From IMG/VR virus record IMGVR_UViG_3300044712_002254, positions 1-36,901 of that record: a stretch of DNA of 36,901 nucleotides. One strand, written 5' to 3'. Shown one piece after another: positions 1 through 8,551 of the stretch (position 1 is the first letter of the stretch; each line of letters starts with the position of its first letter). Both the position numbers and the translations under genes were made by a program. Under the pieces are notes generated by a model. The model saw nothing but the letters and a program-made list of their open reading frames with translations, was not told the origin of the DNA and searched no databases. Origin of the DNA: a virus.

Positions 1-910
1 GGCGGGGGAGATCGTAGGTGAGCCTGTAGCCGTCGTGGCGCATCTTTTCCATGATCAGCCTGGCGTGCTGCTTGGGGGTCAGGGAGTCGTTGCAGGAAAC
101 CGTCACATAGGGCTTGTAAAAGGGAAAATTTGGATCCGGAACTGAACCATCTAGATTTACCTTGGTTAAATCCAGACCATCAGTGACAGCACCCTGTTTC
201 TGGCCTATCACGGTCACCTTGGAATAGCGCCGGGCGATGTTGGCCTCCTCTTCTCCGGACAGGACATTGACGCCGATCCCCTCGCGGTTCACGTTCAGCT
301 CGTAATCGGGCGGCCCGCCGGCCATGGGCCTGCCGAATACGAATGACCCGTCCGGGAGGCTGAAAAACATCTGCCCCCTGGAGATGGCATAGGTGGACAG
401 GACCTGGAAGACCGTCATGCCAGGCTGAATATGCGCCAGCGGCTCTGCCGAGTCGGCGCCGAATATCCCGGCAAGGCCGTAATCAACCTGGTGCTTTTTC
501 TTCGTTTTCAGTTTCCCCACCAGATCCTGCTGGAAGAGTATCCTGGCCCGGTTGATGAATGGGACTGTTTTCAGGACCATGGCGGTCAGTTCAGACAACT
601 TCTTTTTTTCAACATCGTCGAATTTCTCACAATACGAATCCACCAGGAGGCCCATCTGGTCGCGCCCCTCGATGACCATCCTGGCCCCCTGCTTGTCATA
701 GCGCCGGGACCTGCGGTCCACTATGCCGGTCAGCTCCATCTGGTCGTTGACGTAGAGCCTGCACTCCTTGCCCGGCTCGATGTCGAACTCGGGCCGGCCG
801 ATCTCCAGGGAGAAGGCGTGGTCCGCCACGTAGATGTCGGCCTCCACCGTATAGGAGAGGAAATTGGCGACCTTCCTGCCGTCCGCTTCCAGATAGATGG
901 AGTCGCTCAT
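1..910 (-). CDS. Mu gp44/P-like baseplate hub protein (3' end off the window)
   Basis: I translated this open frame from the ATG at 910; it runs off the left edge after 303 codons. The product begins MSDSIYLEADGRKV and continues with a beta-rich domain typical of the Mu P / late-control-D hub fold (residues about 1-90). A charged stretch and a second beta-rich domain follow. In Mu-like phages this protein is the baseplate hub at the tip of the tail tube and is encoded just after the DNA-circularisation-type gene, as here. The start is fixed by an ATGA overlap with the stop of the upstream gene (907-910). Family assignment rests on position and sequence character; the C-terminus is not visible. 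Confidence 0.75.
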   Translation of the reverse strand, partial: MSDSIYLEADGRKVANFLSYTVEADIYVADHAFSLEIGRPEFDIEPGKECRLYVNDQMELTGIVDRRSRRYDKQGARMVIEGRDQMGLLVDSYCEKFDDVEKKKLSELTAMVLKTVPFINRARILFQQDLVGKLKTKKKHQVDYGLAGIFGADSAEPLAHIQPGMTVFQVLSTYAISRGQMFFSLPDGSFVFGRPMAGGPPDYELNVNREGIGVNVLSGEEEANIARRYSKVTVIGQKQGAVTDGLDLTKVNLDGSVPDPNFPFYKPYVTVSCNDSLTPKQHARLIMEKMRHDGYRLTYDLPR

Positions 911-2244
911 GACGCGGCCCCCGGCATATAGATCCAGCAGTCGCCCTGAACGAAGCTGGGGTTGAACATGTCGCGGTTGATGGTGACGATGCGCTCGGCG
1001 CAGTTGTAGTCCAGGCCGTATTTGAGGCATATGAGATGGAGCGGCAGGGGGTTGACCGAATGGATGGAGATGATCCGCTCCCTCTCCAGCTTCACGCCGG
1101 AGACGTGGCGCAGAAGCTCCAGGGCCATGTCCTTCAGGGACTGCATCACCCTGGCGGTGTCGACGCCGGACTGGAGGCGGGTCCTGATGGTCGCCAGGCT
1201 GGACTCCAGGTCCCTTACGTTCATGATATAGGGCATGGGCATCGCCGTGTAGTTCCCCATGATGTCGAAGTTTTTAGCCTTCTCCGCACGGCGCACGGCC
1301 TGGCGGCTCTGCTCATCAACGGCATAGCAGTATGCCGACTCCATGGCCAGCCGCTGGGCCGATGAGATGGCCAGGTGCTTTGCGATGACGGCCCTTGTCC
1401 TGATGGCCTGCTTGGTCTTGCTGTTGGAAAAGATCGCAGCGCTGGAGCCAAGGGAGAGCAGGGCGGCGTCCAGGCTCGCCATGTAGCGGGCCGGGGAGTC
1501 CAGGTTGCCGTCATAGAGCCGGGCAACCCGCTCCACGCATTTGGTTATGGCCTCCAGCACCACGCCGGGGATGGTGTCCAGGAAGGTGATGGTGGCCACC
1601 AGGGAGTTGGTCGGCTGCGCCACCAGCCCGGCGGTCGCCCTGAACGCAGCCAGGTAGACGTCGATCTCCTTGGCCACCTCGCGGACAGGCAGGGAGACGC
1701 CGCTGATCTGCTCCAGCACCGTTCTCTCCGGATCGATGACAAGCTCCGGATCGATGCCCAGGCCGATCATGTCTTCTGCCAGCTCGTCGTACTGTTCATC
1801 CACGGAGGCCAGATAGTTCCCCTCCATGGCGGCTTCCACGTCGGTGATGGGGCCTGCGGCGATCACGCCGCGCATCTGCTCCAGGAAGGTGATGTCCACC
1901 TCGGCGTGGCGGATGCGGTCGTCATGACGGACAAAAACGTCGCGCACCTTGCCCTTCATTTCGCCGTACTTGGGATGGAAGAGCGTCCAGTCGCTCTTCT
2001 TGGCAAGGGCGTTGACCAGGTTGATGTGGTTGTCGTAGGTGGTGTGGCTTGTCTCGCCGGCGTCCCAGAAGAAACAGCGGATAGTGACTAGATGGGTGTC
2101 CTGGCCCATGTCCTCCAGGTCGGAGCCGTCCATGAACGGATACTTGAACTCCGCTATCACCTTGGGGAAACGGTCGTCGATGGTCTCCATTTCCAGGGTG
2201 ATGTCGTCGAGCCTGCCGTCCTGTAAGTATGCCGGGTTGACCAT
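907..2244 (-). CDS. DNA circularisation N-terminal domain protein (Mu N-like tail/baseplate protein)
   Basis: 445 residues. The N-terminal ~130 residues (FKYPFMDGSDLEDMGQ, a WDAGETSHTTYDNH stretch, then WTLFHPKYGEMKGKVRD) fit the DNA_circ_N family, represented in Mu by protein N (gp43), a tail/baseplate component needed for infection. The middle is helical. The last 50 residues (LICLKYGLDYNCAERIVTINRDM) look like a LysM-type or tail-hub binding module. The gene starts immediately after the tape measure stop (TAG then ATG, no gap) and overlaps the hub gene by 4 bp, so it belongs to one translationally coupled tail operon. Confidence in the family is good; the exact structural role is inferred from Mu. 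Confidence 0.82.
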   Translation of the reverse strand: MVNPAYLQDGRLDDITLEMETIDDRFPKVIAEFKYPFMDGSDLEDMGQDTHLVTIRCFFWDAGETSHTTYDNHINLVNALAKKSDWTLFHPKYGEMKGKVRDVFVRHDDRIRHAEVDITFLEQMRGVIAAGPITDVEAAMEGNYLASVDEQYDELAEDMIGLGIDPELVIDPERTVLEQISGVSLPVREVAKEIDVYLAAFRATAGLVAQPTNSLVATITFLDTIPGVVLEAITKCVERVARLYDGNLDSPARYMASLDAALLSLGSSAAIFSNSKTKQAIRTRAVIAKHLAISSAQRLAMESAYCYAVDEQSRQAVRRAEKAKNFDIMGNYTAMPMPYIMNVRDLESSLATIRTRLQSGVDTARVMQSLKDMALELLRHVSGVKLERERIISIHSVNPLPLHLICLKYGLDYNCAERIVTINRDMFNPSFVQGDCWIYMPGAAS

Positions 2245-4044
2245 CTAGTGACTCGCTATCGGCGCGAAGAAACCACCCCGCGGCACGGTGTTGATGCTGG
2301 TGTTGAGGTCGTTGGAGCGGCTGAATACCCGGCCGCTGCCGTCGATCTGGATGTCGAGCTTGATGTCGTTTTTGATGCCGCGGCCGCCGATCCCCATGAC
2401 CTCGTATTCGCGGCTGTTGTGGCCGTAGGTGCGGGATGACCAGCCGTTCTGGCGGGCGGCTTCGGACATCCAGAATGAAAAGGGTATCCCGGCCAGCGCT
2501 GCTCCCGCCACGCCGGCCCCTGCTATCCAGGGCAGCCTTTTACCCGCCGCGACCACCGTTGACCCACTCTCACCGCCGAGGCCGCCCATGGATGCCGGCC
2601 AGTTGGTGACGAATACGGGGGTGACACCGGTGGCGGCCTCGACCGCCTTGCCTTCGGCGATCCCCAGGGATGTCTTGCCCATATTGCTTAGAATCCCCTT
2701 TATGCCGCCGAGCCCCTTCAGCACCCTGGCGCCTGCAAGGCCGCCACGGCCGAGGCTGTAAAGCCCATATGCCCCCACGCCGAGGAGCGCCCCGCCAAGG
2801 ATGGCGTTGGCCCCGGCAGTGGCGCCCGGATGCCGGCCTGCCAGTAGTCCCAGCGCAGCTACGGCATCATTGGCGAGCGATGCCATCTCCCTCAACGGTC
2901 GCAGCCACGGGTCGAAGACAGCGGCCGCGGTGGTGGTGCTTGTGCCCATGAGTGATTTTATATTGGCGGTCAGACCCTCCATCCTGGTGTCCAGTTTGGC
3001 TGCCGCATCGGCCGCCTTGCCCACGCCGGCCGCCACCTCTTCCCATGATCCCGCGCCCTGGTGGATAAGGGCAAAGGCTGCGCGGGCGCCCTCTGCGCCG
3101 AATATCTTCTGGAGGACAAACATCCTCTTCTGGTCGGTGAGGCCGCCGAGGCTGGTTCGCAGGTTGTTGATTATGGCGGGAAGAGATTTAAGATGACCAC
3201 CCTGGAAAAACTCAAGCGGCGCCTTGCCCGATGTGCGAAGCTCGTTGTTGAGCCCCTCAAGGACCTTGCGCTCGATGCGCGACGTGCCGACCATCCGGAT
3301 CAGGAAGTCATTGAGAGATGTGCCGGCCATAGAGCCGCGCAGCCCCTGCTGGCTCATGGCGCCCATGGCGGTCAGGGTGTCCTGCCAGGAGACCTTCATG
3401 TTGGCGGCGGTTCCTGCCACGTATTTCATCCCCTCGACGATCTCGGGGATGGTGGTTACGGAAGCCTGGTCGATCTTCTGAATGAAATTGGCCAGCTCAC
3501 CGAACTGGCCCCCCTTGATGTTGAATGGCGAGGCCATGGAGATCAGGCCCTCGCCCATGGCCTGCGGCGATTCGCCGCTTATGGTGGCCAGGGCCGCGGC
3601 CGCCCATGCCGCGCCCCCCTTGGCGGTGACGTCCTTCATGTTGAGGCCCGCCTTCAGGAGCACGTTCTCTATGCCCATCACTTCCTTGGCGCCGAATGGC
3701 ATCTGCTTCTGGATATCGATGGCGGTGGCGCGGACGGTGGCGAGCTGCTTGGCCAGGTCGCCGGCGTTCTGGCCCGACTCCATCAGGTTCATCTTGACGT
3801 TTAGCGTGGCCTCCTGAAGGGAAGCAGCCGCGGCAATGCCCGGCCTGAGGCGGTTGATGCTGTAGTTGACCACCGCGACGGCCTTGAGCCCCCTGGTGAT
3901 GGAGCGCTCCATTATGTCGAAATCGCGCTGGACCTTCCTGGCGTCGTCGCCCAGGGCGCGGATGTTCCTGCGCATCCTGTCGAGCCCGGCGGACGCGATG
4001 TCGATGAATGACAACTGGAGTGCAAGTTTAAGCTCGTTGTTCAT
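2245..4044 (-). CDS. Phage tail tape measure protein
   Basis: 599 residues, a modest tape measure for a contractile tail. The N-terminus is helical (LQLSFIDIASAGLDRMRRNIRALGDDARKVQRD). It is followed by a TP901-type core at about residues 90-330 with MPFGAKEVMGIENVLLKAG and GLRGSMAGTSLNDFLIRM segments. A Gly/Ala-rich hydrophobic region at about 390-530 is the usual membrane-interacting part. In the tail, this protein sets length and is ejected ahead of DNA. The start ATG overlaps (ATGA) the stop of the frameshifted tail chaperone frame at 4041-4044, not the stop of the zero-frame product at 4111. That coupling supports the frameshift described separately. Confidence 0.88.
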   Translation of the reverse strand: MNNELKLALQLSFIDIASAGLDRMRRNIRALGDDARKVQRDFDIMERSITRGLKAVAVVNYSINRLRPGIAAAASLQEATLNVKMNLMESGQNAGDLAKQLATVRATAIDIQKQMPFGAKEVMGIENVLLKAGLNMKDVTAKGGAAWAAAALATISGESPQAMGEGLISMASPFNIKGGQFGELANFIQKIDQASVTTIPEIVEGMKYVAGTAANMKVSWQDTLTAMGAMSQQGLRGSMAGTSLNDFLIRMVGTSRIERKVLEGLNNELRTSGKAPLEFFQGGHLKSLPAIINNLRTSLGGLTDQKRMFVLQKIFGAEGARAAFALIHQGAGSWEEVAAGVGKAADAAAKLDTRMEGLTANIKSLMGTSTTTAAAVFDPWLRPLREMASLANDAVAALGLLAGRHPGATAGANAILGGALLGVGAYGLYSLGRGGLAGARVLKGLGGIKGILSNMGKTSLGIAEGKAVEAATGVTPVFVTNWPASMGGLGGESGSTVVAAGKRLPWIAGAGVAGAALAGIPFSFWMSEAARQNGWSSRTYGHNSREYEVMGIGGRGIKNDIKLDIQIDGSGRVFSRSNDLNTSINTVPRGGFFAPIASH

Positions 4045-4295
4045 TTGGTCTTTTTCACCTTGTACTTCTTGCCCGGCTTCCGCGGGTTGGAGAGCTCGTC
4101 ATAGGCCCGGTCATAGCTTTTCACCATCCCCCTGCTCATCTCCAGAATCCGCTCCGGGGCCGGGAAGCCCATCTTGAGCATCACCAGGATGTCCTTCCTC
4201 ATGGGGAGCAGTTTCCTTTCGAAAAAGATCCCTCCGTTTTTCGAGGGTGGCGGACAGGGAGAGGAGGAGCTGGCCGTCGGCGCGGGGGAGGGCAA
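4041..4295 (-). CDS. Tail assembly chaperone, frameshift extension (Mu gp42-like)
   Basis: This open frame lies in the +1 (= -2) frame relative to the 4111-4545 gene and overlaps its 3' half. It has no ribosome-binding site for an independent start. The credible protein part is the last ~65 residues (KNGGIFFERKLLPMRKD, then LVMLKMGFPAPERILEMSRG, ending with a lysine-rich tail). It ends in an ATGA overlap with the tape measure start. I infer that it is made as a C-terminal extension of the upstream chaperone by ribosomal frameshifting in 4215-4245. Two slippery tracts are present there: GAAAAAC (reverse complement of 4236-4242) and CTTTTTC (reverse complement of 4220-4226). The alternative is a sequencing error or a true frameshift mutation. 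Confidence 0.6.
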   Translation of the reverse strand: MPSPAPTASSSSPCPPPSKNGGIFFERKLLPMRKDILVMLKMGFPAPERILEMSRGMVKSYDRAYDELSNPRKPGKKYKVKKTK

Positions 4296-4545
4296 GGACC
4301 TGCTCGGGCGTTACCTTGCCCAGCCCTTCCACCTTGAGCCTCTTTGCAAGGACCGCCGCGGAATAGTACGCCTCGTCCGGGGCAATGCCCTTCTTTTCGT
4401 CCCCTGCGAGCCTCGCCCAGTCCTGGTCCGGGTCGTTGGAGACCGCCAGGGTGTGGCCGAAGGTATCCTCCTCGAGGATGAAGTCAGTGAACCATTTGCC
4501 CTTGGACACGATGCCGTGACTGAATACTCCGCTTTCGGTGAGCAT
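4111..4545 (-). CDS. Tail assembly chaperone, zero-frame product (Mu gp41-like)
   Basis: 144 residues from an ATG preceded by a GGAGG about 8 bases upstream. The first ~105 residues look like genuine protein (DFILEEDTFGHTLAVSNDPD, then LAKRLKVEGLGKVTPEQVLALP). The last ~40 are rich in Gly, Asp, Glu and Pro and look like out-of-frame sequence. Its place between tail tube and tape measure is that of the chaperone pair that coats the tape measure during tail assembly. In many phages the second chaperone is made by programmed frameshifting, and Mu has been described as using a -2 shift. A second frame covering 4041-4295 encodes a credible continuation. Confidence 0.72.
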   Translation of the reverse strand: MLTESGVFSHGIVSKGKWFTDFILEEDTFGHTLAVSNDPDQDWARLAGDEKKGIAPDEAYYSAAVLAKRLKVEGLGKVTPEQVLALPRADGQLLLSLSATLEKRRDLFRKETAPHEEGHPGDAQDGLPGPGADSGDEQGDGEKL

Positions 4546-4548
4546 CCG

Positions 4549-4908
4549 CTATGCCTCCCTGCGACCGCGGCAGCATATGAAGTCGATGGTCTTGACCGCC
4601 TCGTTGTCCTCGTCGTACTTGATCTGGCCGACCTTCTCGGTGCAGAGCCCCAGGAACATGATGCGCCGGCCGTTATCGTAATCGATGGTGAGGGTGCCGT
4701 CCTCGATGCCGTCGAAGTCAATCTCGGGGGTGTCGCTGGGGATGACATAATCAAGGGAGACGGTGGGGCGCGGGGTGACGGTGGAGAAACCGGTCTTGTT
4801 CATGAGCCGGACCGGAGCCCGGAGGGTGCGCTCCCCCTCGGTGACGCTCTTGAAATCGGTGATCTCCAGGCCGTTTATCTCCAGGGATATCTTTCTTACG
4901 TATTCCAT
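4549..4908 (-). CDS. Phage tail tube protein (Mu M/gp40-like)
   Basis: 119 residues, the usual size for the Mu-type tail tube family. It has the beta-rich pattern of the tube fold (SLEINGLEITDFKSVTEG, then RPTVSLDYVIPSDTPEIDF and GTLTIDYDNGRRIMFLGL). The protein polymerises into the inner tube of a contractile tail. The start ATG at 4908 has a clear AGGAG eight bases upstream. The gene lies directly after the sheath gene and before the tail chaperones, the Mu order. Identification relies on fold pattern and synteny. Confidence 0.85.
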   Translation of the reverse strand: MEYVRKISLEINGLEITDFKSVTEGERTLRAPVRLMNKTGFSTVTPRPTVSLDYVIPSDTPEIDFDGIEDGTLTIDYDNGRRIMFLGLCTEKVGQIKYDEDNEAVKTIDFICCRGRREA

Positions 4909-4920
4909 TGGGAATCTCCT

Positions 4921-6348
4921 TTAGAGGTACAGGTCTATCACGGCTGCGAATACATGCAGGCCGGGCACCACCGGCGCCGGGATGCGGGCGTTCAACTGGC
5001 CGACATTCTGCAGGTCCTTCTCGACGATGAGCTGGTCCTTGTACGAGTCGATATCGTCCCATATCTCCAGGAGCTCGAGCTTGTACATGACGTCGAGGAT
5101 CTCGCCGCGCACCTTCTGGATCGTCTTCCCCTTGGTGCTGATCTTGTTGCGCGGGAAGCGCAGCGCAATGCGCTCGCGGATCGCCTTTCGCCCGTAATCG
5201 AGGCTGGTGATGGTGGTGGCGTCCAAAAGCGAAACGTCGGGGATGCCCTGGGGGTTGAGGGTGTATGTGGAGATGAGGCGGACGATCTGGACCCTTTCGC
5301 CGGGTCCGACCTCCAGGGGGGTTATGCCGTTGTGGAGGCAGCTCTCCTGCTCGGTGCGCGACAGCCGCTGGTCGATGGCCGGTGCGGCAATGGTGACCAG
5401 GGCCAGGGTATTGAGGGGCCGGGCCGGGTCGGGCTCGCGGCACCAGACGGCTGCCAGCGCGGCGGCGACCTCGTAGGCCGGGGAGATGGATGCGCGGATC
5501 AGACCGCCGAACAGCCTGCCGTCGTCGATCTGCCCGGCCAGGGTGGTGGAGGACGCCAGGGACCCGGTGAGGCCGAATACGCCGACGCCGGGGCGCTGCT
5601 CCAGCGGGCCGGAGACATTGGCCAGGTGGTTGCGCAGGGCGGTGAGGCTGGTCTGGTCGTTGTAGGGGGTGGCGACCTTGTTGTACTCGTTGGCGTATAC
5701 CTTGGCCAGGGCCGTGGTGATGTCCGGATCGGTGGCGCCGTTGGCCATGGTGACGATGGCGGCTGTGACGCCCGCCGCGGTGCACCTGGATGTGAGGAGG
5801 ACCTGGTTGCCGACCGCTCCCTTGTGCCGGTAGGTGAGGGTGACGACGTTGGCGTTGACCGCATTGGTGACCGGCAGCGCGGCCTCGTTGCCCAGGGCGG
5901 TGTTGAGCGCCGCTGCGATGGCGTTCTGGGCATCGCCGCTGGCAATGGCGATCTCAACCCGGCGGCTGCCGATATAGAGGTCAAGGATGCCGGGGCCGGT
6001 GGCCGGGCCGGTGATGGTAATTGTGCCGGTGGCCTGGGCGCCCGCCGCGTTGTCGTTAAGTGCGCAGACGGTGAGATCCAGGTAAGGATTCTCGGCGATG
6101 GCGGTCTTGACCATCAGGTGGGCCATGGAGCCTGCGCCGAAGTACCCGGCGGCCTGGGCCTCGCTGAATACCTGGGTGGGGACCAGGGCGTTGACTGTGC
6201 CGGTGGCCAGCCGCTGTGCTATTATCAGCATCTTCTGGGCGTTGTCCGGCAGGGTGGAGACCGCGTTGGCGGTGTTGTACTCCAGGTACTGGCCGGGCTT
6301 CCTTACCCCTGCCGGAATCTGTGAAAACTGAACATTCTGGGAACTCAA
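4921..6348 (-). CDS. Contractile tail sheath protein (Mu L-like)
   Basis: 475 residues, normal for the Mu L family. The N-terminus (QNVQFSQIPAGVRKPGQYLE) and the recurrent AAGYFGAGSMAHLM and YDYGRKAI-type segments fit the sheath family. The C-terminal part (TIQKVRGEILDVMYKLELLE and the last strand IDLYL) matches the conserved sheath C-terminus. The start codon is TTG at 6348; no ATG fits. A strong AAAGGAGG lies about 7 bases upstream, and the TTGA overlaps the stop of the DUF2635 gene, so the TTG start is well supported. The sheath contracts to drive the tube through the envelope. Confidence 0.9.
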   Translation of the reverse strand: MSSQNVQFSQIPAGVRKPGQYLEYNTANAVSTLPDNAQKMLIIAQRLATGTVNALVPTQVFSEAQAAGYFGAGSMAHLMVKTAIAENPYLDLTVCALNDNAAGAQATGTITITGPATGPGILDLYIGSRRVEIAIASGDAQNAIAAALNTALGNEAALPVTNAVNANVVTLTYRHKGAVGNQVLLTSRCTAAGVTAAIVTMANGATDPDITTALAKVYANEYNKVATPYNDQTSLTALRNHLANVSGPLEQRPGVGVFGLTGSLASSTTLAGQIDDGRLFGGLIRASISPAYEVAAALAAVWCREPDPARPLNTLALVTIAAPAIDQRLSRTEQESCLHNGITPLEVGPGERVQIVRLISTYTLNPQGIPDVSLLDATTITSLDYGRKAIRERIALRFPRNKISTKGKTIQKVRGEILDVMYKLELLEIWDDIDSYKDQLIVEKDLQNVGQLNARIPAPVVPGLHVFAAVIDLYL

Positions 6349-6539
6349 ACGGCACCTCCTTTGTCCTTGGCCGGCGGCGCCGGTCTGTCGTCGCCGCAGA
6401 CGACGAGCGAGCCGTCGTCCACCAGGCGCCGGTAAAAGATCGAATCGTCAGGGACCTCCACCGGTTTGTCGGCGGTGATATATTCCCTGGGCTTCCCTTC
6501 CATCGGGCATCGTTCGCCCGGCTGCGCTTTGACTATCAT
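6345..6539 (-). CDS. DUF2635 family small tail protein (Mu gp38-like)
   Basis: 64 residues: MIVKAQPGERCPMEGKPREY, then a D..FYRRLVDDGSLVV core. This matches the short DUF2635 proteins that sit just upstream of the sheath gene in Mu-like phages (Mu gp38). The function is unknown; the position suggests a tail assembly factor. The start ATG at 6539 follows an AAGGAGG-type site. It is coupled to the sheath gene by the TTGA overlap at 6345-6348. It directly follows the block of large exported-looking proteins, which has no counterpart between Mu gp37 and gp38. Confidence 0.8.
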   Translation of the reverse strand: MIVKAQPGERCPMEGKPREYITADKPVEVPDDSIFYRRLVDDGSLVVCGDDRPAPPAKDKGGAV

Positions 6540-6562
6540 TTAAAGCCTCCTTGAAACTGCTG

Positions 6563-8551
6563 TTAATGCGTTATCGTGCATCCCCTGCAGCCGCTGTCGG
6601 CGCCGAGTGCCATGACCGGGGTGACCTGGGGCAGAGTGATCGTCGTTGACTGGGTACTGGCGTTACTCACGTTCCCCGCCGCATCCCGCGCCCAGGCGTA
6701 CCATGTGACCGCACCGGAACTGGAGGCGGTTGCTGTAGCCGGGGCCGATCCGGACCAGGAACAGCCGGAACTGGAGTTTGTGGTTGTAATGCAATAGCCC
6801 GTTACTGCCGTGTCATCCGTGGCGGTGAACGATGATACGTTGACGGTCAGGCTGGTAGCAGTTGATGGCATGGTGAAAGCCGTGATGGTTGGAGGGGTGG
6901 TGTCTCCGCCGCTCAAATTGTCCGTAATCGTCACTGCACTAATACCGTATGCTGCGCTGGTATTCGCCCCGCTAATAAACGCGCCTATTCCCGGCTGGCC
7001 TGTCGAATGGAGGTTGCTGTTATCAGTGTAATTGATAACGACGGTTTCCGTCCCATTGCGTATCTGCGAGCATGTGATATGATTGCCGACGACCTTCCCC
7101 CGCCATATATCCCCGGTCTGTGGTGTATACCCGCCTGTCCCGGTGGCCAGTGATGTGTACGACCCAACCGAGCCATTCCACGAAACAAGTTCACTGCCAC
7201 CCCCGCCGTTGAGAAGGCACTCGTAACCGGCAGTCGTAGTCGAGCCCTTCGTCATTCTCAAAAGAACTTCTATCTCCCCGGCATGGGCAGCATCGTTCAC
7301 TTTGATAGTGGATGACACTTGCTGATCATCCTGGAAACCAGTCTGTAGCGCATAACTGTCTGAATAATAACTGGTGCCTGGCTGCGTTCCAGTCGCAAAC
7401 CCCGCACTTGTAACGGCGATATTTGTCCAGTCGGACCCGGCATTTACCCACGCGCCCGATTCGGACAGCGGGTTTTCTACTGTTTGGAATGTGGTGGTAT
7501 AGGTTTTATATGGGCTGGCAGCAACAGCAACTGTAACTGCCTGCCCTGTTGAATTGGCGTTGCTACTACCATCAATACAGCGAACGTAATAGGTGGTAGA
7601 ACTGCCGTTAGTCAGCCCCGAAAGAGTCTGACTGTGACTGGTCGTGCCAGTTGTTGAGAATGTATTAGGGAGACTGGCATATGCGACATCTGAGGTGCCG
7701 TATTTACAGGTGGCGTTCTCGTCCGTCGTCAATGACATATTGGTTGACGTGGTGCCGTAGGCTAGTGTACCAGTTGGATTTGTGACCGTAATAACAGGAG
7801 CCGTGGAATCCGTGCCGATTCCCAAAAATGAATCAACCTCGGCTTTTGTAGAGGCTATAACGACATCATCGAAATAGGTAGACTGGTTGCCCCACCCATC
7901 CCTAGATTGGTAGCCGAAAACAAACTGGTTGCCATCTCCTGAGTCAAAGGAAGTTCCGTTGTATTGTGGGGAACCGGACCACGTTATCAGCGTCCCATCA
8001 TACCACCCCTGAAGCGTTCCCCCAGCCGGATTGATGTACCACACGAAAGAGTGCCACGACGTATCATTCAGCCACGCACTTTGGGACGAATCGGGCAGGT
8101 TGGTGGAACAATAGCCATACGATGATGATTCCCCCAAACGGTTAAAAAGACATACTGCATTTCCATAATGCGACAACATATTTCGCTTCCCGCCCACCTG
8201 TGGGAAATATATCCACTTATCCTGATTATCCGGCCCCCACACCCACCCTGAAGAGTGCCGCCACCAATAGCCGACATAGACCGCGCCTAGTCCGGCAGTT
8301 GCACTGTAGGGGGAGGCTATGCCATAACTTGCAATCCCGGTTGACCAATCATATCGTAACCCCATCCCTGTTTTGCCGAGGCTGTCAGCGATTTGCCCGG
8401 ATCCACAGGGGTTGCAAAAATACTCATCCCACGGAGAGGGCGGATCACCGGCTGTATATACCCAGTTAGTTGAAAAGTGGTCACTGAAATAGACCGTGGC
8501 GTTCGCCGTGGTGTTTATTAACAGGATTATGATTATTAAATATTTTTTCAT
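6563..8551 (-). CDS. Large secreted-looking protein with LamG-like and Ig/FN3-like domains
   Basis: 662 residues when started at the ATG at 8551, which overlaps the upstream stop (ATGA, 8548-8551). A further ATG at 8569 is open in frame but less likely. It begins MKKYLIIIILLINTTANA, a textbook Sec signal peptide. Residues about 25-235 look like a concanavalin/LamG-type jelly roll, rich in Trp and Tyr. Two Ig/FN3-like modules follow, each starting near a D(S/T)(T/A)(P/A)P motif (DSTAPVITVTNPTG and DTTPPTITAFTMPS). A second jelly-roll-like stretch lies between them. Such modules usually bind or cleave polysaccharide. It could be a tail-spike or capsule-binding protein, or a host-type exported adhesin carried as cargo. 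I recognise no specific family. Confidence 0.6.
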   Translation of the reverse strand: MKKYLIIIILLINTTANATVYFSDHFSTNWVYTAGDPPSPWDEYFCNPCGSGQIADSLGKTGMGLRYDWSTGIASYGIASPYSATAGLGAVYVGYWWRHSSGWVWGPDNQDKWIYFPQVGGKRNMLSHYGNAVCLFNRLGESSSYGYCSTNLPDSSQSAWLNDTSWHSFVWYINPAGGTLQGWYDGTLITWSGSPQYNGTSFDSGDGNQFVFGYQSRDGWGNQSTYFDDVVIASTKAEVDSFLGIGTDSTAPVITVTNPTGTLAYGTTSTNMSLTTDENATCKYGTSDVAYASLPNTFSTTGTTSHSQTLSGLTNGSSTTYYVRCIDGSSNANSTGQAVTVAVAASPYKTYTTTFQTVENPLSESGAWVNAGSDWTNIAVTSAGFATGTQPGTSYYSDSYALQTGFQDDQQVSSTIKVNDAAHAGEIEVLLRMTKGSTTTAGYECLLNGGGGSELVSWNGSVGSYTSLATGTGGYTPQTGDIWRGKVVGNHITCSQIRNGTETVVINYTDNSNLHSTGQPGIGAFISGANTSAAYGISAVTITDNLSGGDTTPPTITAFTMPSTATSLTVNVSSFTATDDTAVTGYCITTTNSSSGCSWSGSAPATATASSSGAVTWYAWARDAAGNVSNASTQSTTITLPQVTPVMALGADSGCRGCTITH

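Noticed and set aside
4174-6324. 716-codon open frame on the plus strand
   Set aside because: It is antisense to the well-supported sheath, tube and chaperone genes, has no ribosome-binding site, and its Gly/Asp/Val-rich sequence is typical of a shadow frame in GC-rich DNA.
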